A stretch of DNA of 64,000 bases, from NCBI RefSeq assembly GCF_021917145.1, contig NC_061067.1, forward strand, positions 7,281,690 through 7,345,689, given 5' to 3'. A model generated the notes under the pieces. It searched no databases. It was not told the DNA's origin and worked only from the letters and a program-made list of their open reading frames with translations. Shown here one piece after another: positions 48,177 to 64,000 of this stretch. The stretch's first letter is position 1. Each line of letters starts with the position of its first letter. This DNA comes from Hypomesus transpacificus (lineage: Eukaryota > Chordata > Actinopteri > Osmeriformes > Osmeridae). The translations under genes and the position numbers were made by a program.

Positions 48177-49135
48177 GAGAAGCACCTCCTGTAACGACTT
48201 CTGCAATGACTATTCACTGAGGCTTTTTAGCCTGCATTTTACACTATACCACTATACAGTCCACACAATGAGCCACGGTCTTGCCGTTTTCCTGTTGTAT
48301 CAATCTCAGTGTGACGTTACATTGTTCAGTCTCATTGAGACTGTGTTCATTGTGGGTCAAGACTTTATGGCTGTGTGCTAACTTGCATATACAAAACTCT
48401 CTCTGCTTCTTCTTCAAAGTCCTTCATAATCTTAAACTTTGTCACTTTTGGCAGTACTGCATGAGTATATATTTGTACATTTATTAGATGCATTTAAAAT
48501 GTTCCCTTCATCAAGGGAAGAAAAAGGGTCTATTAGCCTGGCATCACCAGACCAGCAAATGTGTATTGGTCTAGAACGTTTATCACCAGGTACTCTGTTT
48601 GAGTGGGAGGGTGACCAGGAATCTGCCAGAGCAGATACATTAATACACATTCACAGATGGGTGTGGTTCCCATGGTCTGGTTCCCAGGATTAGGTTCTCT
48701 AGTAAAAGTGATGCATGTTAAGTGGCTGTGCACAAGCGATAAAGTATATGGTGATTTTATATGGTTTATAGGTATCATTTATTACGATTTGAAAGAAATA
48801 GGACAGAACTTAATACATGTCAATTTCAATGTAACTTGCTAACACACTATGATCTATCCTCAGATAGGGCTTCTTCTTGTTAGAGGGTTGACATGGCAGG
48901 AGGGTCACAACACAAGGCACACTGTGGACTTGAACCAGCGGAAAGAAAGCATCAGACTACACAGTTGTAAATATTTGTGTTATTTATGGAGTCATAACTG
49001 TGACTAACCTATCTATCAACTGCATTCAAAACCCACTGCACCTTTATAAATGTGGTTGTGTTTGTAATATGCATACATGAACATCACACAAATATTCAAA
49101 ATGTCCCAGTAACAATGCACCTTCTCAACGTGATT
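48177..49135. other. Convergent gap IRF9 / EMC9
   Basis: Holds both 3' UTRs and the MITE-like element. An AATAAA on the minus strand at 48778-48783 could serve EMC9. No canonical AATAAA was found for IRF9. Confidence 0.4.
48536..48688. mobile_element. 153-bp MITE-like element flanked by ATTA
   Basis: The left end CCTGGCATCACCAGACC and the reverse complement of the right end CCTGGGAACCAGACC form imperfect terminal inverted repeats. The element is bounded by ATTA on both sides (48532-48535 and 48689-48692), which looks like a target-site duplication. It lies in the convergent gap between IRF9 and EMC9. No coding capacity. Confidence 0.6.
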
Positions 49136-50790
49136 TTACACGTTGCCATTCGCCGGCGAGGCCAGCTCTACTATCTTGTTGTTAAGTTTCTGATTCGTCC
49201 AGTCCTTTGTGATATCATCCAAATGGCTGTCAAAGTCCACCAATAACTCGTGGTCTCCAGAGTCCATCAGCTGGCTCGCAATTGACCGAGTCTCCTCCCA
49301 CTGCCTCAACATTATCCTGTTAAAACATACAGGCACAGCGTTTGAATTAACAAGCAGTTAATTAATTGCTAGTGTATTCTTCTTAGAACAGCAAAACGCA
49401 TGGCACTGAAACTATGACCCTTAATACCGTTTCCAAATGAAGATAAAAGAAGCTGTTATAAAAGTTCAATTAGGCCATAAAAATATATTTGACCAATGTC
49501 CCTATGCACAGCATGAACTCCGGCCTCTCTGTCATATACAGAGATCAGAAGTGATAGGACGATGCCATTTTAGACCATCTGCATTCATTCAGATGAGGCT
49601 AGCCTCTCATGTTTGGAACTGATGAAGTGTCGTGTTCTGGAGGTGTGTTGACAGAAACGAGCCATCCGGAGAGGACAGCAGCACACTTGTAATTCTGGAG
49701 CACATAGATGAGGGCTGCTTTCTGGCCGCCTCTTACATGTGTTTGTCTTTCAGGGTCCAACGTGTGTCTTTTCGCTCGTACATTACAATGGGAGGAACCC
49801 TGTAGTCTGGGGACATCTTCCCTCCATCAATCTGCAAAGAAGAACAAGCCATCCAATGGTGGCCAACTCAGGGAAGCGTCAAGCCCCGAGGGGTCAAATA
49901 GATGACAACGTTTACATTTCGTTTCTGACGAGCATTAACAAAACCTCAGTGCTACATGGCACATCCTGTCTACGATCTTCCAGAAATACAAAACACCCAC
50001 AAAATGATTCTGTCTAAGTGCTATTCTATAGTTCTACTGCACATTTTAAGTGTGTTGTAGACTTGGAACAAATGCATAGTCAAACCATTTGTGGTTTTAA
50101 AATGTGGTTTTAAACAGATAAAAAACAAAGCAACACTGCCCTCAGACAAATCCATCCACTCTGGGATTTCCAAAACCAGTCCAGAGTACCTACCATTAGT
50201 AGAACAGCATTGTTGCACTGCTCGGCTATCTTGTCTGCAATCTTCAAAGCACATGGTGTAGGGCTGGAAACAGAAGGGGAGGGGGAGGAAATACATTTGG
50301 AAAACGATTTCCAATACGTCATATACACAATTAAATGACAGAGTGAGGCTGAATGAGGCTGATAAATGAACAACAAGGAAAACAAAGGATGAGTTTCATC
50401 CACAGCTGTGCGCCCAAAGTACCTGATGTCTGACACACAGGCATTGGCTTGGTAGTATCCAACTATCCTCTGCTCGGTTTGTGAACACCAAACATCCACC
50501 TGTAGTGTGGATGGTTTTGTAGTGCAATATATCAGTTAGCCAATTAACTCATAAAAATAAGGGTAACGGCAATGCTGTAGATACAGTGACATTACCTGTG
50601 TGAGAGCCAGCTGAGTGATGGGTGCTAGAGGCAAGTGCGAGTGAAGAAGAGGTACGCAGTCAGTCACGCACACAGCGCTCCCTGCCGGGCTCGACGATAA
50701 CAGCAGCCCATTGACGCTGCACCTTGGAAAGAGACAAGCGTGAAGGTACATCTTCACATACGCACGACAGGACAGCTCTACTTCCCCCAT
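49136..50790 (-). CDS. EMC9: ER membrane protein complex subunit 9 (EMC8/9 family)
   Basis: Five coding exons: 50596-50790, 50423-50499, 50194-50263, 49737-49831 and 49136-49316. They give 205 aa; human EMC8 and EMC9 are about 208-210. The MPN-like fold has no JAMM metal site, as is normal for the family. Conserved parts are MGEVELSCRAYVKMYLHA, VNGLLL, CVPLLHSHLPLAP, VDVWCSQTEQRIVGYYQANA, KIADKIAEQ, WEETRSIASQL and DFDSHLDDITKDWTNQKLN. The subunit sits on the cytosolic side of the EMC, which inserts tail-anchored and multipass proteins into the ER membrane. EMC8 and EMC9 are close paralogues; I chose EMC9 because the human EMC9 gene lies beside PSME2, RNF31 and IRF9. Confidence 0.9.
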
Positions 50791-51822
50791 TGCTGTGAAA
50801 AGAAACAGACACCAAGAGTTCAGACATCAAGCAGAATCACTTCAGCCAAATTCTTAGCTATAGTTTCAATATAAAGAGCATCTATCTTAGCTAGCTGGCT
50901 AACCTCTAGATAGTCGTTCAGTCTGACTCTAAGCATCCTTATTCCTTATACAGTCGCTGGTTTTGTATCAGGACAGGATAATGACCACTCCTTTCTTGAA
51001 CTAAACTCTCTAAGTTATAACTGTTAGCCAAGATAAATGGCTAGCTAACGTTAGTCAGGCATCAAGCTCGGTTAAACTAGCTAGCTAGACCAACCAGCTG
51101 AAAATGCTAGCTAATGATGTCGCTGACGTTATTCAGATTGTATTTGTTTTTTTCTATTGGTTATTTATCTTTGGTGTTCTCTTACCCTCAAGATCAAACT
51201 TGCTGGTTGAGATGTAACAGTAGAAACTCAAAATCCAGAAAACTCTCAAAAGCTGAATAGGTTATTTGACAATTCATATGCTTCCGGTTCTTGCAGACCA
51301 CTGTAGTGAACCTTCCAACTCTATGGAACCTTCCTGTGGTTGGCTCTGTGGTGGTGAAAATTCACCTTTGTAAGAATATGCGGAACCTTGGTTGGGTAAC
51401 CTACTGGAGTGGTCATGAAGGAGTGGCCTCGTGTGGACGGAGTTTATATACTTTTTTTAAATCATTCTGGTTAACAGGTCTGACTTGCTATTTCATTTTA
51501 ATGATAACATTCATTTTCATATATATACATTCATAGATACATTTTGCCAGCAGCAGAATCACCTTCCATTAAAAATATCACATTTCTTCATTCACTTAAT
51601 TCGAAATCGATTCAATTTGTACACCATTTTCAGAACCTTATCAGTGATAGAGGTTCCACATCCCCTTTTATCCCCAACTCTGCCACCAACACCAGCAGTA
51701 TATTTGCCAGTCTCTATCTCCATGTGTAGTATGAGTCAAAGTGTGTCAAAATAAGCAGCACAGCTTGTTCATTAAAGTAAATATGTTGTAACTTAAAAGA
51801 CAAGTTTGTCACAAAATTAATC
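50791..51822. other. Upstream region of EMC9
   Basis: No exon seen. GCTAGCTA-type simple sequence occurs near 50890-51110. The EMC9 promoter must lie in the left part. The sequence is AT-rich toward the transposon. Confidence 0.4.
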
Positions 51823-51824
51823 TA

Positions 51825-53486
51825 CAGTGCCCTCCAAAAGTATTGGAACAGTGAGGCCAATTCCTTTATTTTTGCTGTAGACTGAAAACATTTGGGCTTG
51901 ACATCAAACGATGAATGTGAAACCAGAGATCAACGTTTCAGCTTTTATTTCCAGGTATTTACATCAAGATCTGATGCACAAATTAGAAAATATCACCTTT
52001 TTGTTCGAACCCACCCATTTGTCACGTGAGCAAAAGTATTGGAACATGTGACTGACAGGTGTGTTTTGTTGCCCAGGTGTGTCCTATTACATACATTATT
52101 CAATCAATAAATACCACTGAATGTCTACACTCAGGTTCAGATTGGGTAAGATAGGTTTTGTCTATGCAGACTGTATTCAGAGGTGAAAACAACATGAAAA
52201 CCAGAGCGCTGTCTTTGGGTGAAAAACAAGCAATTGTGAGTCTTAGAGAAGATGGAAAATCAATCAGAGCCATTGCAGAAACATTGGCCATAGCCAGTAC
52301 AACCATTTGGAATGTCCTGAAGAAGAAGAAAACTACTGGTGTACTAAGTAACAGACGTCGAACAGGTAGACCTAGGAAAACATCAGCAGTTGATGACAGA
52401 AACATTGTGAGAGCTGTAAAGAAAGACCCTAAAACAACTGTTAGTGAGATCAGCAACAACCTCCAGATGGCAGGAGTGAAGGTATCACTATCTACTGTTC
52501 GCAGAAGACTTCATGAACAAAAGTACAAGGGCTACACCAGAAGATGCAAACCACTCATTAGCAAGAAGAATAGGAAGGCCAGGCTGGAATTTGCCAAAAA
52601 GTACAGAGATGAACCTCAAAAATTCTGGGACAAAGTTTTATGGACTGATGAGACAAAGATTAACTTTTACCAAAGTGATGGAAAGGCTAAAGTTTGGAGA
52701 AAGAAAGGAACTGCTCATGATCCCAAACACACAAGCTCATCTGTGAAACACGGTGGAGGTAATGTCATGGCTTGGGCTTGCATGGCTTCTTCTGGGACGG
52801 GCTCATTAATCTTCATTGACGATGTAACACATGATGGCAGCAGCAAAATGAACTCGGAAGTCTACAGAAACATTTTGTCTGCCAATTTAAGGAAAGATGC
52901 AACCAAACTGATTGGCAGAGCCTTCATCATGCAGCAAGATAACGACCCAAAACACACTGCCAAAACAACAAAGGAGTTCATCAGGGGCAAGAAATGGAAG
53001 GTATTAGACTGGCCAAGTCAATCTCCAGACTTAAACCCTATAGAGCATGCATTTTACCTGCTTAAGAGGAGACTGAAGGGAGGAACCCCACAAAACAAAC
53101 AACAACTGAAAGAGGCTGCCTGGGAAAGCCTGGGAAAGCATCAAAAAGGAAGAATGCAAAAGTTTGGTGACGTCAATGGGTCACAGACTTGCTGCAGTTA
53201 TTGAAAGCAAAGGATTTGCAACTAAATATTAAGTCTTATTTACTTAAATATGTTTTAAGTATATCTGTTCCAATACTTTTGATCACATGACAAATGGGTG
53301 GATTCAAACAAAATGTGATATTTTCTTAGTTGTGCATCAGATCCCGATGTAAATACCTGGAAATAAAAGCTGAAACGTTGATCTCTGGTCTCACGTTCAT
53401 TATTTGATGTCAAGCCCAAATGTTTTCAGTCTACAGCAAAAATAAAGGAATTCGCCTCACTGTTCCAATACTTTTGGAGGGCACTG
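51825..53486 (+). mobile_element. Tc1-like DNA transposon with IR/DR ends
   Basis: A 1662-bp element flanked by TA on both sides (51823-51824 and 53487-53488), the normal Tc1/mariner target duplication. Its inverted repeats are about 222 bp (51825-52046 and 53266-53486) and differ at only some 14 sites by eye. Each repeat has the motif CAAAAGTATTGGAACA at both its outer and inner edge, the IR/DR layout of fish Tc1 elements. It encodes one transposase, described separately. The near-identical ends suggest a young insertion, between EMC9 and GPT. Confidence 0.97.
52194..53232 (+). pseudogene. Tc1-like transposase, one frameshift near the C-terminus
   Basis: The frame probably starts at the ATG at 52194 (MKTRALSLGEKQAIV); an in-frame ATG lies at 52158. 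A paired-like helix-turn-helix domain and a GRPRKTS-type basic hinge precede a DDE domain. The catalytic residues are visible: Asp in WTDETK, Asp in MQQDNDPKHTA, and Glu in SPDLNPIEH with 34 residues between the last two (DD34E). Near 53125-53145 the 10 bases CCTGGGAAAG are duplicated in tandem. This shifts the frame, so the open frame ends early at 53204, while the usual ending MGHRLAAVIESKGFATKY is readable in another frame to 53232. Otherwise the gene looks intact. As a plain DNA transposon gene it is presumably not a host gene. Confidence 0.9.
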
Positions 53487-53488
53487 TA

Positions 53489-54474
53489 TATGGTTGTATA
53501 ATATGTCTAGTATGTGGTTTGTATGTCATAATTTAACATATATTAAATGTTTCATTACTGTTGAAACATGTTTTTGTTTTGTATGAAGGGTTTTGCGCAT
53601 TGAGGAACATGACTTTGGCTGCATGGTTCCTCATCTTTGGCTGCCTAGCAGGTAGAGATGTATTTTCGATCATAGCTGTGTGTTGGTGCCTAAAATACGT
53701 ACATGTATCAATCAATCTATAAATCATTTTTTTCATGCAATTTCACAATGGTGTTTAAGTATTTTCTTCATTGGTAACCTAAACTTACCGTTTTCTGGTA
53801 TACAACATAGATGGCCAACAACTCTCAATGTTGTTATTGATGTCTTTGCCTTTCCATAATAAGAAAAGTGTATATATTATAATAGATTTAGGAAGTGGGA
53901 CAAAAGAAATACCAAATTGCTAAAACACTCTGATAAAGAAATGCAGCTTTTATTAATTTCTACATTACCATAAGCAATATAAAAAATGGCTACAATAATT
54001 CATTCAGCAGTACCGTTTGGACTCCTTTGAGGTTAACAGAAGTATTCATATACCCAAAATTTGGCCTTATATATTTCAGACCATAGGATTATGTATGATC
54101 TTTGTAACCAGTGCACCTATCAAATCATTGACAGGAGAAAAAGCTTTACCCTGAACTAACATCATCATTAACAAAACTAAAGACATCAAAAGACAAACAT
54201 TACCAGACCTGTATGTATATGTAGACACACAACTAACACTATTTACAGCTGGAAAATTATCATGCAAAAAGTGCATTCTTTTTAACCCAGATCACACCTT
54301 TTCATTGTAAAGTTTTGGACGTTAAGTAGTGAGATGCACGTTGTTATGAATGGCACATCTTACAGTTTATTCCAGTCACACAAAGGCACTTTGTGACAAC
54401 TGGCTCTTCAACTACATTGAAGGAATAGGAATTGTCTGCTCATAAGAGGGGGGGGGAGAGGAGAGAAGAGGAGG
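53489..54474 (-). other. GPT 3' UTR and gap to the transposon
   Basis: AT-rich. An AATAAA on the minus strand at 53948-53953, about 520 bases past the GPT stop, is a likely poly(A) signal. Nothing else recognised. Confidence 0.5.
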
Positions 54475-61410
<6,936 letters not shown>

Positions 61411-64000
61411 TTTCAGTGTATGGAGTTTGCAGGGTTCTTCTCTTGTTATCCAACAAAATATTCTGTGAAATATGTATGACAGAAAACAATAACAATTGAT
61501 ATTCGTTAACCATGGAGATAAACATCAAGTCGCTACATCTGGACGATGCTCTTGGCTCGAGTGCAATAACTATGCCACCGCCAACATGATCAGTTCTTAC
61601 CAATCCAGTACAGTAGCTCTACAATAATCCACCATGAGAGATAACTGGGTTCTTTCCAGATACAAGTGTTTCGTTTTTCCGCTTACCCCTCTCCATATAG
61701 CTTTGGGTTACCAAACTTTTAAACTCCCCCCACATTGCTTCACGACACGAGACTGTCACGCCTCCAGTTTGAGTCCCAGAAGAACACAGCTAGCAAGCTA
61801 AACGTGTATTGACAGTGCTGCAGCTTGAATTGATGAAGCGAACGATAGACAGAGTTTTACAAGCTTGCAGAAAACATTCAGCTTCTCATACCTTTCCAAA
61901 TGTTTGACCCTCATGACTGGAATAATAATAGGCCTATATTAAAAACCATGTCAGTCAAACTATGTGATCATAGTTGGCGACACAATTTGGCAAATATAAA
62001 TATGAATGTTTCCTTACACTCCACACCACAGTCTACGTTCCACACGCTGATGTCGTATTTAATTCAACTGAAAAGTACTTCCTCCGTTGCTTGTTCCTCG
62101 TATTTGGAAGTAATTTACAAAAAAAATAAAAAATACACGTAAAGTATCTATTTTATACGGTTAAAAATGACTCTTCGAATTAATATTGAGTCAAAATTTT
62201 GCATTTTGATAAGTGGATCTAAAATCCAGAATTATATATCTGTTTTTGTTTTTTGGGGCAGAATGTCAAGCTTACCTACAGATTCAATTATCCGCAACAC
62301 TATGACCAGTATCCTAGAGTTTAAACCTGTGAATTTACCATAAGAAACATAACTCACAATCTTATGTGTGAGAACCTTACATAACTCACAGAGGGGATTA
62401 TAATGATCCTTTTGCTAATAAGCCTACTTCTGCCTAGACCCCACGTGGTCGACGTGTTTTCAGTTTTAATAAATGCATTCTGTGCAAAGCTTAAAAAGGA
62501 TGTACCCATTGCCCATAGATAGACATTAACATTTTAAGGTGGACGATTTCATCACATGATTATGTTAACCGTGGAGAGTAGAACATATGCTGGCAGAGAC
62601 TATTTTTATCCAAGTCCTTAACCCTTCTCACAGGAATTTCAAAGGGCTCCTCAGTGGTGGCCCAGCAGTACAGTGTGTGCAATGCACATACTTCCCCAAA
62701 CACACCCCTCCTGTAAGGGGTATAACATTACCCTTCCAGGCAATCTTACACAAGGGGTCATGGCTCAATTCTCTCTTTCACTCACTTTCTCTTTCAAACT
62801 GTCTCACACACACACACACACAGTTAGGGCCTACTCCCGAGCTTCAAAACAGGCATTGGAAATAGACTGATTAGTTTACCATTGAGCGCTGAAAACAGCA
62901 TTCTGTCAGGATGAACCTAAATGTCAGTTCCAAAAGGCATTTTCTTTATTTTTAAGAATCGATTACAAAAACACACCTTGACTCGCATAACAACAACCCC
63001 ATCTGGACAGGATGCAACCGGTAGAGACTTTCACAACAGAAACTCTCAGTTCTCACCCAGTAACAGAACTCTATGTTGTATGTGTATGCACTTAGTCACA
63101 CAAAGTATCTTCTTATCTGCTTAAGCCAGACAGCCAAGACACAGAATGAGATAGTTAGCCACAACTCTTTCTGTCACAACTGGTTGGTCAATTAGGAAGC
63201 AAAGGAAGGATCACTTCTGCTTTGACTTGTTGGTGTAGTTAGCTGTCATTCAAGGAGTCTGTCAACAGTTCAAAAGCGACAAACCACAGGTTTCAATCGA
63301 ACAGTGATTGGTGTTCAACAGAGCCCACACAGGAATTCCTTCTTTCAGATCTACGTCTGACAGATCTAGAATCAGATTGAACTGATCGAGGACAGAGTCA
63401 AGTCAGAGGATCTGTGCTTGTGTGTGAGTGGACCTGCTAACGGATACCTCCTCAAATGGGGGGGGGGGGTGGGGGGGGGGGGAGATGTGTCACGCTCAAG
63501 TCACACAGTGTGAATGCGCGTATCTACGCAAGTCACCCATAAGGTCACAACAGTCACACTGGTAGCCCTGTGATGTACAAGAAGCAAAGGACAACACTCA
63601 ACACAAACGCATTCACTTGACCTCATGTATCGGCTCTCCTCACATTTGTGCACCCTGCTGACCAGCTCTCAGCCGACGCCTAATCCATTTGAGCCACAAT
63701 CCAAACTCCCATTTGAAAAACAAATCCCAGTTTGACATCATATATTTATTCAAAAAATATTTACAAAGGCTTTACATTTCCAAGGTCATCAATGACACGA
63801 GACGACAAGGAGGTGTGGGGGGGAAGTGCACAGGTTTTCATTTGACTTCTTATACAATTAATTACCTTTTGGAACCAGGAAGGTACATGTAGGGCAGACG
63901 TGCGGGTGACTGTATGGGAAGTCAAGAGGTCGTAGAGTTTACTTTCTCCCATGTAATCAAGGTGGTTCTAAAATTGAAGGTCAGAACTGAAAAGCCACTG
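61411..64000. other. Upstream of GPT to right edge: no gene recognised
   Basis: The left part should contain the GPT promoter. A CA tract lies near 62808-62821 and a poly(G) tract with one T at 63458-63482. On the minus strand an AATAAA at 63745-63750 could be the 3' end of a minus-strand gene lying beyond the window. No coding homology was seen. Confidence 0.4.

Noticed and set aside
52100-52459. Antisense 119-codon frame in the Tc1 element
   Set aside because: Shadow of the transposase frame with no homology.
62640-62720. CTCAGTGGTGGCCCAGCAGT-type stretch considered as a SINE head
   Set aside because: No box B and no tail follow, so a tRNA origin is not supported.

Overview
The window looks like a teleost fish nuclear genome. 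The evidence is vertebrate multi-exon genes with GT-AG introns, two Bucky ball genes (a germ-plasm family of fish and amphibians), a Tc1-type transposon with fish-style IR/DR ends, tRNA-derived SINEs with the tail common in fish, and many microsatellites and minisatellites. I cannot name the species. All gene models below were spliced by hand from open frames, splice signals and remembered vertebrate relatives; no alignment was run. I recognised no retroviral, LTR or Polinton-type element.

Layout, left to right. Positions 1-6240 (minus): two head-to-tail Bucky ball family genes, the first running off the left edge. 6241-8935: divergent promoter region. 9473-13365 (plus): KBTBD2, a CUL3 adaptor, with a minisatellite-bearing 3' UTR to about 14.9 kb. 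14.9-15.8 kb: a G-rich 17-bp minisatellite between convergent genes. 17255-30140 (minus): AVL9 in 16 coding exons, with two more minisatellites in its introns. 30141-30548: short shared promoter. 30549-31684 (plus): LSM5. 32126-34599 (minus): PSME2, its 3' end nearly touching that of LSM5. 34600-35457: shared promoter. 35458-42675 (plus): RNF31 (HOIP) in 22 coding exons. 43751-48176 (plus): IRF9. 49136-50790 (minus): EMC9. 51825-53486: a nearly intact Tc1 transposon. 54475-61410 (minus): an alanine aminotransferase of the cytosolic GPT type. 61411-64000: no gene recognised.

Two conserved neighbourhoods are joined here. KBTBD2-AVL9-LSM5 is a block found on human 7p14.3. PSME2-RNF31-IRF9-EMC9 is a block found on human 14q12. 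The join lies in the tiny LSM5/PSME2 convergent gap near 31.9 kb. The second block is immune in character: PA28beta feeds MHC-I peptide production, HOIP builds linear ubiquitin for NF-kB, and IRF9 is the DNA-binding part of ISGF3. An IRF-type site lies upstream of PSME2 and a GAS-type site upstream of IRF9.

Main points for a second look: the tandem Bucky ball pair with coding repeats, a tandem duplicated B-box-like zinc finger in HOIP, very long poly(G)/poly(C) tracts including two that serve as splice-acceptor tracts, a young Tc1 copy broken by one 10-bp duplication, and a 153-bp MITE-like element flanked by ATTA.
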